From Thermodesulfovibrionales bacterium (GTDB lineage: Bacteria; Nitrospirota; Thermodesulfovibrionia; Thermodesulfovibrionales; SM23-35), in the NCBI GenBank assembly GCA_031082155.1, contig JAVHLL010000003.1, positions 16,621-80,620 of the forward strand: a DNA stretch of 64,000 nt. Reading direction: 5' to 3'. The translations under genes were made by a program, and so were the position numbers. This document shows, piece after piece, positions 1-9,266 of this stretch. Position 1 is the stretch's first letter. Each line of letters opens with the position of its first letter. The notes under the pieces were generated by a model. It did no database searches and had not been told where the DNA came from. It saw nothing but the letters and a program-made list of their open reading frames with translations.

Positions 1-87
1 AAAATCTGCTATACTCTATCAATGAGAGAATGAGAATTGCAGAAATTCAGGACAGTAAGTCAAAGACAGAGGAGATGATACGAAAAG

Positions 88-465
88 GTGAGCGGCACTG
101 ATTTTACTGATATCAGACTGAAGCATGTAACCTGGAGAGTCAAACTCGATGACTTTTTTGATGGGAAGCCGGGCATGACCGGGGAAGAGGCAACTTCTCA
201 CAAGGCTTGCGACATGGGTAAATGGCTGTACGCTGAAGGCATGAAGAAATATGGCACAATGCCGGAGATGCAGGAACTCGAAAAAAAACATGTTGAACTC
301 CATGCGACCGTTAAAAATATTATGACTTTGAAACAATCCGCGAATATCTCTGCCGAAAAAGAAGAGAGAGAGAAGTTAGATAAAATCTTGAGGAAGGTCA
401 TGTTCTTGTTGGTTGACATTGAGCAGAAGTTCATTACGCAGCATATCAATGATGAGCTTTCCTGA
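88..465 (+). CDS. CZB (chemoreceptor zinc-binding) domain protein
   Basis: H..K..C-MGKWLY motif plus downstream H, typical of stand-alone CZB domains; GTG start. Confidence 0.7.
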   Translation: MSGTDFTDIRLKHVTWRVKLDDFFDGKPGMTGEEATSHKACDMGKWLYAEGMKKYGTMPEMQELEKKHVELHATVKNIMTLKQSANISAEKEEREKLDKILRKVMFLLVDIEQKFITQHINDELS

Positions 466-474
466 CCTCGCGAT

Positions 475-873
475 TTATCCCCCTGATTGCCAGTCCCTAT
501 AGCGGTTTATCTCATGCTGGATAGTTTTGAGCACAAAGAGAACCACTGCTGCGTCGTCGGTAAACCCCAGCGCCCCCATGAAATCAGGTATGGTATCGAG
601 TGGTGAAAGGAAATAGAGGAGGGCTGCAACTGCGAGCAGTATCGTATGCATCGGGACTTTCGTATAACTGCCCTTATGCCAGTCTTTGAGCAGGCTTATG
701 AGCGTTGAGATGTCGTCTTTAAAGTTCTGTATCAGCGGCTGCTTGTTTCCCGCATATTCCTTTACCGCTGAAAGCATGTGTGAACGCCTTTGCGGGTCTT
801 TTACATATGAATTCGCAAGTTTCAGAAACCTCGCAAATCCCTTCGGTCTTTTCATAGTCCTATTATATCCCAA
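475..873 (-). CDS. YkvA/DUF1232 family membrane protein
   Basis: LLYFLSPLDTIPDFMGALGFTDDAAVV signature of DUF1232. Confidence 0.8.
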   Translation of the reverse strand: MGYNRTMKRPKGFARFLKLANSYVKDPQRRSHMLSAVKEYAGNKQPLIQNFKDDISTLISLLKDWHKGSYTKVPMHTILLAVAALLYFLSPLDTIPDFMGALGFTDDAAVVLFVLKTIQHEINRYRDWQSGG

Positions 874-1035
874 ATGGAAACGGGTACACTATTCAGGGGT
901 TGTTTTTCTATTTGTTCTGGTGAATAATAATTCATAGGTTGAAATAGAGAAATTATGTGTGTCTGCTCCTATCCCTAAACAGAGGCATTTTCAGGGCATA
1001 ACAGGGGATAAAAAACTGTGTGAAAGGAGGAATCG

Positions 1036-1266
1036 ATGAGAGAAATCAATAAAAAGTTGGGGGCAATAGCTGAGAACATAAGTGAACATATTGTAGCGGT
1101 CAAGGGCACGCTGGAACTTGTGGACGCTTCTGTTGACGAGGAGGAACTCCACAGCCTGATCCTGAAAGCAGTGGACCGGATGGATGCCCTCCAGGTATTA
1201 TCGAATGAGATGGTCTCCCTGATGGCGCAGATTCTGGAAAAGATACAGGAGACAAAGTCAAAATAG
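1036..1266 (+). CDS. small helical hypothetical protein
   Basis: 76-aa ORF with GGAGG-type RBS just upstream (aggaggaatcgatg). Confidence 0.5.
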   Translation: MREINKKLGAIAENISEHIVAVKGTLELVDASVDEEELHSLILKAVDRMDALQVLSNEMVSLMAQILEKIQETKSK

Positions 1267-1576
1267 TGGGGAAGGATAGTCTTCTGCGCAGTAGTGATCA
1301 ATGAACCCCCTGTAAATCAATACTCATCACGGTATTCAAACCGGGGAATCCTTTTCCCGTGAGGCTTTTAACCCATACCCAACTTCTCCTTTCCGGCAAA
1401 ATAAAATCTGGAAATATCTGCAAAAAACTTATAGAATAACAGCATATTTTTTAGAAAACGATATACCGCAACAGCCGAATTTATTAGAAGGGGGTGATAC
1501 TGCAACAAAAATTCTTATTTTTTGTAGAGCGATTGAGGGAGCAAAACAGCACTGATAAAAAACAAAGGAGGGAACA

Positions 1577-2368
1577 ATGGTAAGAAAAATCGGTTGTGTC
1601 ATTTTTGCAATTTTATTGATAACGGTCATGGCTGGCTGCCAGAAAGCGGAACAGCCTGCTGAAAAACCTGTAGCTGAGGTAAAACATGAAGTGCATTGGG
1701 GGTATGAAGGAGAAGGTGCGCCTGCCAATTGGGGTAAATTAAAACCTGAATATGCACTGTGCGGTACAGGTAACGCACAGTCTCCTATTAATATCGACAA
1801 GACATACAAGACTGCACTGGATTCCATAGCGTTTTCGTACAAGCAGACACCCTTGAAAATCGTCAATAACGGCCATGCTATTCAGGTGAATTGTGAACCG
1901 GGAAGTTCAGTAATGATAGACGACGCAAAATTTGAACTGCTCCAGTTCCACTTCCATGCGCCGAGCGAGCATACGGTACAAGGCAAATTCTATGATATGG
2001 AAATGCACCTAGTGCATAAGAACCAGAGCGGCGACCTTGCGGTAGTAGGCGTGTTCATGAAGAAAGGACAGCCGAATAAGATCATACAGGTCCTCTGGGA
2101 CAATCTCCCGACAGAAGTGAATAAGGAAAATGTTGTACAGGGAATCTCAGTCGATGCTTCAAGCCTCCTCCCAAAAGACAGGGGTTATGTTCATTATTAT
2201 GGGTCCCTCACCACTCCTCCCTGCAGTGAAGGAGTCAACTGGAGTGTGATAAAAGCTCCGATCGAGGTTTCAGAGGAGCAGATACAGAAATTCAGGACAC
2301 TCATGGGTCTGGACAACAACCGTCCCGTGCTGCCTGTTAATAAAAGATTTGTCCTGGATTCAAAATAA
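1577..2368 (+). CDS. alpha-class carbonic anhydrase, predicted lipoprotein
   Basis: HWGYEGEGAPANWG..., QSPINI, FHFHAPSEH and GSLTTPPCSEGVNW motifs; lipobox MAGC. Confidence 0.93.
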   Translation: MVRKIGCVIFAILLITVMAGCQKAEQPAEKPVAEVKHEVHWGYEGEGAPANWGKLKPEYALCGTGNAQSPINIDKTYKTALDSIAFSYKQTPLKIVNNGHAIQVNCEPGSSVMIDDAKFELLQFHFHAPSEHTVQGKFYDMEMHLVHKNQSGDLAVVGVFMKKGQPNKIIQVLWDNLPTEVNKENVVQGISVDASSLLPKDRGYVHYYGSLTTPPCSEGVNWSVIKAPIEVSEEQIQKFRTLMGLDNNRPVLPVNKRFVLDSK

Positions 2369-2402
2369 GAAGAGCGTCTCTTCAGGGACGCTATAAAGAG
2401 AA

Positions 2403-2435
2403 AAGGGCGGGAAACACTTCCCGCCCTTATTTATT
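2403..2435 (+). terminator. Rho-independent terminator after carbonic anhydrase gene
   Basis: AAGGGCGGGAA-ACAC-TTCCCGCCCTT followed by ATTTATTT. Confidence 0.85.
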
Positions 2436-2482
2436 TCCCTATCCAGGCATACTCTGCATAACGACATAGATAGCAGCGCACA

Positions 2483-2582
2483 TGTCATTCCCGCAAACCG
2501 GTCCCGAACGCTTTCGGGATTCGGGAGGTCAGGAATCCTTCTTTAAAAAAACATGAAAGATTCCGGACAAGCCTGAATGACA
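2483..2582. repeat. MITE-like/intergenic palindromic repeat, about 100 bp
   Basis: Terminal TGTCATTC/GAATGACA inverted repeats, internal tcccgaa-cgc-tttcggga palindrome. Confidence 0.55.
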
Positions 2583-2630
2583 GCTTATACGAGCACAGTA
2601 TAAGAAGAATTTCATAGTGCTTTATATAAT

Positions 2631-3911
2631 TTACTTTTTGTGTGTTGCCCTCATTGTTTGTTCGAGTTCCTTGATATTCCCAAGGTCTTTGACCATCATC
2701 GCCCAGCCATACCAGTAGGCGTAATCGGGGTTGACGTGGAAGAAAGCCTGGTATGCTCTCATCCTATGTTTCATGTACATCTGAAACAGTACCTGGTCTA
2801 TGTACGAAAGCTTATTCGTATCGCCTCCGCCTGTTTGCATGAAGTACAGAAAGTCCGGATATGCAAAAGAGTATTTGTCAGGCTTTTTGATAATCCCGTC
2901 TTTGTAGAGACCTGCAACTATCTCTATTGCTTCGGCAAGGAGCCGGTCTGACTTCTGCATTATGGAGTCGCCCATTGCAAGTTGTTCACGCGCATACTGT
3001 GAGGAATGGCATTGACTACAAATCTTTATCATTTTTTCACGTTCGCTTTTCCATGCCTCCTCGGTAAGTCTAACCATGTCCACCGACTTTACCGCTTCAA
3101 GTCGTGCAGTCGGCTCGCCAGTATGGGGGTTAAGCACTCCGAGGGCTTTCAGGATAGTAATCCTGTCGGTTTTCCATTGAGCATCTTCAGGCAGCGGCAA
3201 TCTTACGCCAAGGAACCCCCATGCCGTTCTGTTCTCATGGCTTCCGTCCTGCATATGACAATCCTGACATTTTGGGGCCGGAGCGTCTGCCGGGAGATTC
3301 CCTGAATCCCTGGCGTGCCATCTCGTTCCGTGTTTTGCACTGCTCCACATCTCCCATTGGGGATGGTCGTACCCCATATGGCATTGCTGACAGGCTCTGG
3401 GATCAAGGGCTTCTTTTTTGGAAAATGTATGCCTGGTATGGCACTCATCACAGGAATTGTTCTGATAGCGATACCCTTTGTCACGTTGTTCCTTTTTCTG
3501 AGCCACGGTCTTGATCCCCATGTTGTGACATCCACCGCACCCTCTTCCCCCTTCCATAAGCTCATCGGGTTCCACATGAGTGATGGGCAATGCGTTCAAC
3601 GATGTCCAGCCGAAATTGTGTTTTCCTTTTGCAAATTCATCAAACTGCTTCTTATGACACTGAGCGCAGAGGGGTTCATCCGGCAGCCCGGCAAGTTTTA
3701 CATTCTGCGGCCCGTTGTGTTTGTCCCCATGACATGTTGAACAGCTTACCCCCTTCTTGCTATGGCTGCTCGCTTCCCAGTCTTTCACCAGTCCCGGTGT
3801 GATACCCCGATGGCAGTTGACGCAGGATTCTGCATCTGCTGATGGTGCATCCAGGAACCCAAGGCAGGAAAAGAGAAGAGAAAAAGATACAAAAATGAGC
3901 AATTTTTTCAT
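2631..3911 (-). CDS. octaheme c-type cytochrome, hydroxylamine oxidoreductase (HAO)-like
   Basis: Signal peptide; eight CxxCH motifs counted in the translation; C-terminal YWYGWAMMVKDL region as in HAO-like proteins. Confidence 0.8.
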   Translation of the reverse strand: MKKLLIFVSFSLLFSCLGFLDAPSADAESCVNCHRGITPGLVKDWEASSHSKKGVSCSTCHGDKHNGPQNVKLAGLPDEPLCAQCHKKQFDEFAKGKHNFGWTSLNALPITHVEPDELMEGGRGCGGCHNMGIKTVAQKKEQRDKGYRYQNNSCDECHTRHTFSKKEALDPRACQQCHMGYDHPQWEMWSSAKHGTRWHARDSGNLPADAPAPKCQDCHMQDGSHENRTAWGFLGVRLPLPEDAQWKTDRITILKALGVLNPHTGEPTARLEAVKSVDMVRLTEEAWKSEREKMIKICSQCHSSQYAREQLAMGDSIMQKSDRLLAEAIEIVAGLYKDGIIKKPDKYSFAYPDFLYFMQTGGGDTNKLSYIDQVLFQMYMKHRMRAYQAFFHVNPDYAYWYGWAMMVKDLGNIKELEQTMRATHKK

Positions 3912-4225
3912 AAGCCCTCCATAATTCTTTAATCTATATGGTTGAATTTTAACATGATATCGCTCTCTTTTGGTAATTAGTCACAGGTCATCCTGGTTTT
4001 CCAGACTTTCCATATATTTCCGATAAAAATCCGGCCCCGGGTTTCCATCCGGAAGCGTTAGGAAGATGAATGGTAAATTCTTTGTCTTTGATAACATCAA
4101 GGGAAAGGGTAATGTGAGGAAACCAATCTTCCGTGGCACTTGACAAAAAAATTATAATTTGATATTTGATAAGAAGAGGGAAGGGGGTTTTCCCTCGCGG
4201 CAAAATTCCAGTAGCAGGAACAAAG

Positions 4226-4528
4226 ATGTTTGATCAGAGAAAACAAGAGCGTTTTGATATTTCCTGCCCGATTGAATATGTGGTAGATTCTTTTCAATCT
4301 GATGTTCTTTGTGAAGGAATTGCAGTTAATATCAGCAACTCCGGCCTGTGTCTCCTTACCTCTCATTCCTTTACTGAAGGACAGGAAATTGCCATAAAGA
4401 GTATTTTCCCGATACCGTTGCCTTCTGAGGCAGCGTCGGTAGTCTGGGTTGAAAAATCTGCTGATTTTTCTGTGAAAACAGGATTGTCTTTTTCACGGGC
4501 GAATCGGCTTGCGAATCCCTTTTGCTAA
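4226..4528 (+). CDS. PilZ domain protein
   Basis: QRKQERFDISCPIEY...NISNSGLCLLT...GQEI pattern. Confidence 0.75.
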   Translation: MFDQRKQERFDISCPIEYVVDSFQSDVLCEGIAVNISNSGLCLLTSHSFTEGQEIAIKSIFPIPLPSEAASVVWVEKSADFSVKTGLSFSRANRLANPFC

Positions 4529-4753
4529 AATAACCTGCAGAAGTTTTGATCGCATGTCCAATATTTTTTTCCCGTAAGTCGCACCTTACGCTTATTTCTG
4601 CAGTTTACTGAGGGAAATAGGTTCCATTTGGGATGAATGGAGAAGCGGTGAGCGCATTTTTGTATTGAGAGATACAAGGATTAGAAGAATAATGGAGTGC
4701 AGGAGAGAAATGATTCTCCCATCACTACGAACAATATGTATGAGAAACGCATA

Positions 4754-6250
4754 ATGAAAGCCCTGCTCATCTATCCAAAATTCCCCGACACTTTCTGGAG
4801 TTTTAAACATGCCCTCAAATTCATCTTGAAAAAGGCAAGCAGTCCGCCTCTCGGCCTGTTGACTGTTGGCGCGATGATTCCTGAAGCATGGGAGAAAAAA
4901 CTGGTCGATATGAACGTGGAAACGCTGAATGACGATCATCTCAGATGGGCTGATATCGTTTTTCTCAGCGCAATGTCTGTGCAGAAGGAATCGGTGAAAG
5001 AAGTGATCGCACGATGCAAGGCCGTTCGCGTAAGGATTGTCGCCGGCGGTCCTCTTTTTACGACCGAAGATGAACTATTCCCGGATGTAGACCATTTAGT
5101 GCTAAATGAGGCTGAAATTACTCTGAAGCGTTTTCTGGAAGATTTCGAACAAGACTGTGCCGGCCATCTTTATACGACTGATCGATGGGCAGACATACGG
5201 ACGACGCCCATACCGCTCTGGAGGCTCATCAACATAAAACGCTACGCTACCATCAATATCCAATATTCACGGGGGTGCCCCTATAACTGTGAATTCTGCG
5301 ACATAACCCTGCTCTGCGGAAGGACGCCGCGCACAAAGGATAAGGATCAGGTCATCAGGGAACTCGAAAGTATTTATGCGCGTGGGTTCAGGGGAGGAGT
5401 GTTCTTTGTTGACGATAATTTTATCGGAAACAAGAAAAAGCTTAAAGAAGAGATTCTCCCTGCTGTTGCCGGATGGATGGAGAGAAAAAAACATCCTTTC
5501 TCCTTCGAAACCCAGGCATCCATCGAACTGTCTGATCACGAAGACCTGATGCAGCTGATGGTGAGGGCGGGATTCGATACTGTCTTTGTGGGCATAGAAA
5601 CCCCGAATGAGCAGAGCCTTGCAGAATGCAGCAAGCTCCAGAACAGGAACCGCGACCTTCTCGGTAGCATAAGGAAAATCCAGCAGGCCGGTCTTGAAGT
5701 ACAGGGGGGATTCATCGTCGGTTTTGACAACGACCCCGTTACGATATTCGATACCCAGATCAGGTTTATCCAGAAGAGTGGGGTTGTGACCGCCATGGTT
5801 GGCCTCCTCAATGCGCTTCCGAGGACGCAGCTCTATAACAGGCTTGAAAAAGAACGGCGGCTGGTGAAAGAAACGTCCGGGGACAATACTGATTTCTCGA
5901 TCAATTTCATCCCGAAGATGAACTATGACATACTGATCGACGGCTACAAGAAAATACTCAGCACCCTGTATTCACCCAGGCATTACTATGAAAGGGTCAG
6001 GACATTCCTGAGGGAATACATCCCCCCGCAGAAAAAAATGTTTCATTTCCGTTTCAACCATCTTGCCGCATTCTTCATGTCTGTTATCGTTCTCGGGATA
6101 ATTGGGAAAGAGAGGTTCCATTATTGGGGACTTCTCTTCTGGACCGTATTCAAACGTCCGCGGCTCTTCCCGCAGGCTGTCACCCTTGCAATCTACGGGT
6201 TTCATTTCCGGAGGATTTTTGAGAAACACCTGCACGGCACAGCCTGTTAA
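4754..6250 (+). CDS. B12-binding domain radical SAM protein with DUF4070-like C-terminus
   Basis: N-terminal MKALLIYPKFPDTFWSF...; radical SAM CPYNCEFC cluster motif; FFVDDNF, GGFIVGFD. Confidence 0.85.
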   Translation: MKALLIYPKFPDTFWSFKHALKFILKKASSPPLGLLTVGAMIPEAWEKKLVDMNVETLNDDHLRWADIVFLSAMSVQKESVKEVIARCKAVRVRIVAGGPLFTTEDELFPDVDHLVLNEAEITLKRFLEDFEQDCAGHLYTTDRWADIRTTPIPLWRLINIKRYATINIQYSRGCPYNCEFCDITLLCGRTPRTKDKDQVIRELESIYARGFRGGVFFVDDNFIGNKKKLKEEILPAVAGWMERKKHPFSFETQASIELSDHEDLMQLMVRAGFDTVFVGIETPNEQSLAECSKLQNRNRDLLGSIRKIQQAGLEVQGGFIVGFDNDPVTIFDTQIRFIQKSGVVTAMVGLLNALPRTQLYNRLEKERRLVKETSGDNTDFSINFIPKMNYDILIDGYKKILSTLYSPRHYYERVRTFLREYIPPQKKMFHFRFNHLAAFFMSVIVLGIIGKERFHYWGLLFWTVFKRPRLFPQAVTLAIYGFHFRRIFEKHLHGTAC

Positions 6251-6395
6251 GGGAATGTGTTCAATATAAAAATAAATTCCCTTTGTGAACGATCGTGCTT
6301 TTCTCTGACTATAATGTTCTCATGAAATTCGGAACTGAAGCATCCGCCATATTTGTCCTTGTCAATCCGCAATTCTCAAGGCTATAATAAACGTT

Positions 6396-8468
6396 ATGCG
6401 TGTTTCCTATGAATGGCTGAGAGAGGTTGTTGCTATTGCTGCGCCGCCTGAAGAAGTTGCCGACAGGCTTACTATGATCGGGTTTGAAGTGGAAGGAACG
6501 GAGCCGGCAGCGGGCGATACTGTCTATGAAGTGAATGTCACTCCGAACAGGCCGGATTGTCTGAGTATCATTGGGCTTGCACGGGAATTGTCTGCGATAT
6601 ATAATGCTCCGCTGAAGGTGCCGGAACACGGAATATCCGGGGAACAACCGGCCTCTGATTTCACCGTCGAGATCGTGAATCCCGACCTCAGCAACCGGTA
6701 TACGGGGCGGGTGATTACCGGAGTCACTATCGGGGAGTCGCCCGAATGGATACGGTCAAGGCTTGAAAAGTGCGGAATACGCTCTATCAACAATGTGGTC
6801 GATATCACCAATTATGTGCTCATGGAATTCGGACATCCGCTCCATGCGTTTGATTCTGATACACTCAGGGACAAAAAGATTGTTGTCGGCACCCCGGATA
6901 CGGTGAAAGGAAGGGGTGCACAGGCAAAGATAAAAACCCTCGACGGCACGGACCGCGGGATACCAGGTGATTCGCTTCTCATCTGGGATGCTCATGACCC
7001 CGTTGCAGTGGCAGGCGTAATGGGTGGCGCGGAGACGGAAGTAAAAGAGAAAACAAAAAATATCTTCCTTGAAAGCGCATATTTCGATCCTCTGTCCATC
7101 AGGAAAACATCAAAGACATTGGGTCTCTCCAGTGAGTCCTCCTACCGGTTTGAGAGGGGGACGGACATAGAATTTCTCGAAAAAGCGCTTGACCGTGCGG
7201 CGTTTCTCATTAGCCGGACCGCAGGCGGTATAGTCCACAAGATTATCGATGTGTATCCAGTAAAATATATTTCCGAACCTTTTGAGGTGAGGTATGCGCG
7301 GATAAACAGGATTCTGGGCACTGATATCTCTTATCCTGATATGCTTGCCATACTGAAGAACCTGCTTGTCCCCACAGAAGACAGGGGCAAAACTTTTGTG
7401 GTTCATGCACCCCCGCACAGGCGTGACCTGAAGGGAGAGAACGATATCGCCGAAGAGGTCGCACGGATATACGGGTTCAATAACATCCTCACCACGGCGC
7501 CGGGAAGCCCCCTCTCTTCCAGGGGAGTGAACCGGAGAACTACGAATCTCAGGAATATCCGCGGAGCGATGAGGAAAGCAGGCTTTTCAGAAGTGGTCAA
7601 TTACAGTTTTATGAATACTGCAAGTCTCGATCTCCTTGGAATATCCGAAGCAGACATGAGGCGGAGAGCGGTCAGCATCTGCAATCCGCTGAGTCAGGAC
7701 CAGGGTTTTTTAAGAACTACACTTGCTCCGTCAATGGTCGCTAACCTTGTCTATAACCTCGACAGAGGCATGGGGGATGTCAGGTTATTCGAAACAGCAC
7801 ATATTTTTTTGTCTGCTGGTGAAACACTTCCGAAGGAGGAGTTGCACCTGGGAGGGATTTTCTACCGGGACAGATCGCCTGCGCTCTGGAGCGAGCAGGC
7901 ACACCCGTTCTATATCGTGAAAGGCGCGCTCGAATCCCTGTTCCAGGAGTTCAAGATAAGGAATATCAGATTTCTTCCAACCGGAGAGCCGTTCCTGCAC
8001 AGAGGGCAGTCGTCAGATATCCATGTTGACGATGCAAGGCTCGGATATCTCGGTGTCCTTGCCCCGGAGGTTGTGGAAACCCTTGATCTCAAAAAACAGA
8101 AACCGGAAATCGTCCTCTTCGAGTTGAACCTTGACGGACTCCTCCCCGCAATCCCTGAGACGATACTGTATCGTGCTGTCCCCAAATATCCGTCTGTTGA
8201 GCGAGACATCGCACTGGTAGTGGATGAAACCCTTCAATCGGGGTCTCTTGAGGAGATCATCAGGTCTTTTCCCACAGACCTTATCGAAGACATTGCCGTC
8301 TTCGATTTTTACAAGGGGAAGAACATTGCCGAAGGAAAGAAAAGCCTTGCCTTTAATATCATCTACCGCTCCGGCGAACGGACACTCACAGTTGAAGAAG
8401 TGGAGCAGCTCCATGCATCCCTCGTCGAATACCTGATCGGAAAGACCGGCGGGGAGTTGAGGAAGTAA
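6396..8468 (+). CDS. pheT: phenylalanine--tRNA ligase beta subunit (short form)
   Basis: VNVTPNRPDCLSIIGLARE, B5 and B3/B4 regions, C-terminal FDX-ACB domain (PKYPSVERDIALVVDE). Confidence 0.93.
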   Translation: MRVSYEWLREVVAIAAPPEEVADRLTMIGFEVEGTEPAAGDTVYEVNVTPNRPDCLSIIGLARELSAIYNAPLKVPEHGISGEQPASDFTVEIVNPDLSNRYTGRVITGVTIGESPEWIRSRLEKCGIRSINNVVDITNYVLMEFGHPLHAFDSDTLRDKKIVVGTPDTVKGRGAQAKIKTLDGTDRGIPGDSLLIWDAHDPVAVAGVMGGAETEVKEKTKNIFLESAYFDPLSIRKTSKTLGLSSESSYRFERGTDIEFLEKALDRAAFLISRTAGGIVHKIIDVYPVKYISEPFEVRYARINRILGTDISYPDMLAILKNLLVPTEDRGKTFVVHAPPHRRDLKGENDIAEEVARIYGFNNILTTAPGSPLSSRGVNRRTTNLRNIRGAMRKAGFSEVVNYSFMNTASLDLLGISEADMRRRAVSICNPLSQDQGFLRTTLAPSMVANLVYNLDRGMGDVRLFETAHIFLSAGETLPKEELHLGGIFYRDRSPALWSEQAHPFYIVKGALESLFQEFKIRNIRFLPTGEPFLHRGQSSDIHVDDARLGYLGVLAPEVVETLDLKKQKPEIVLFELNLDGLLPAIPETILYRAVPKYPSVERDIALVVDETLQSGSLEEIIRSFPTDLIEDIAVFDFYKGKNIAEGKKSLAFNIIYRSGERTLTVEEVEQLHASLVEYLIGKTGGELRK

Positions 8469-8580
8469 AGAGAGTACACCCTGCATCGCAGCTGACACTG
8501 CAAGCATCATACACAAGATGCAATACTATAGTGTTCATCGGGCCTGTCTGAAATAGATATTTCAATCTGCAAGGCACTCA

Positions 8581-8744
8581 GGGATATGACTCGTTTTTCA
8601 AATCGCAATCACGGGTAATCTTGATGAGACCGAAGACGAAGCGGAGGTCTCAGCCTTCCATGTTCTACTCCCATTCAAATCAAGAAAAGGTGTTCACAGA
8701 AACAAAGGCAGTTTATTGCGATTTGAAAAATGAGTCATATCCCG
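8581..8744. repeat. intergenic element with 29-bp near-perfect inverted repeats
   Basis: GGGATATGACTCGTTTTTCAAATCGCAAT (8581-8609) versus reverse complement at 8716-8744, one mismatch. Confidence 0.8.
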
Positions 8745-8763
8745 ATCCCCGTTCTCCCTTTCC

Positions 8764-8808
8764 TTGACATTCCGCGCAGGATATGCATTAATAGAAATGG
8801 TTTCTATT
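8764..8808 (+). promoter_or_regulatory. promoter with overlapping Fur-family operator
   Basis: TTGACA-N17-ATTAAT with extended -10 TGC; palindrome AATAGAAA-TGG-TTTCTATT at 8790-8808. Confidence 0.65.
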
Positions 8809-8825
8809 TACATTTGGGGGATTCA

Positions 8826-9266
8826 ATGCTTCGCGACTTTCAGACGGTTCTGAAAAAATTGCATCTCAAAGTGACCCCGAAGCGGCTTGCCATACTTGAG
8901 ATCCTCAAGAACGAGTCAGTCTACCTGAGCCCCGAGGAAGTATGGAGGAAGCTCAGGAAACAGTTCTCGCGGGTGGGCCTTCCGACAGTTTACCGCAATC
9001 TGGAGGAACTTGCCCAGGGCGATGTCATCTCGAAAGTTACCCACCCGAACCGACAGTTGTATTATTACTTCTGCCTGAATCCTTCCCATCATCACCATTT
9101 TATCTGCCTCTCCTGCAGGACTGTTGAGGATATAGATTTCTGCATGTTTCGTGAACTGGAGAAGAGGGTGAAACAGGAACTGAAGGGCAGGGTTGTCTCC
9201 CATATCCTTCAGGTGAACGGGTTATGCAAAAAATGCCTGAAGAAAGACGGGGAAAGTCATGCATAA
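8826..9266 (+). CDS. zur: Fur/Zur family metalloregulator
   Basis: Fur-family winged helix (TVYRNLEELAQGDVISKV), HHHHFICLSC zinc site; adjacent to zinc ABC transporter genes; start chosen after the operator. Confidence 0.8.
   Translation: MLRDFQTVLKKLHLKVTPKRLAILEILKNESVYLSPEEVWRKLRKQFSRVGLPTVYRNLEELAQGDVISKVTHPNRQLYYYFCLNPSHHHHFICLSCRTVEDIDFCMFRELEKRVKQELKGRVVSHILQVNGLCKKCLKKDGESHA

Noticed and set aside
2640-3802. Multiple long plus-strand ORFs inside the octaheme cytochrome gene
   Set aside because: Antisense shadow ORFs with no recognisable domain; the minus-strand frame has eight heme motifs and a signal peptide.
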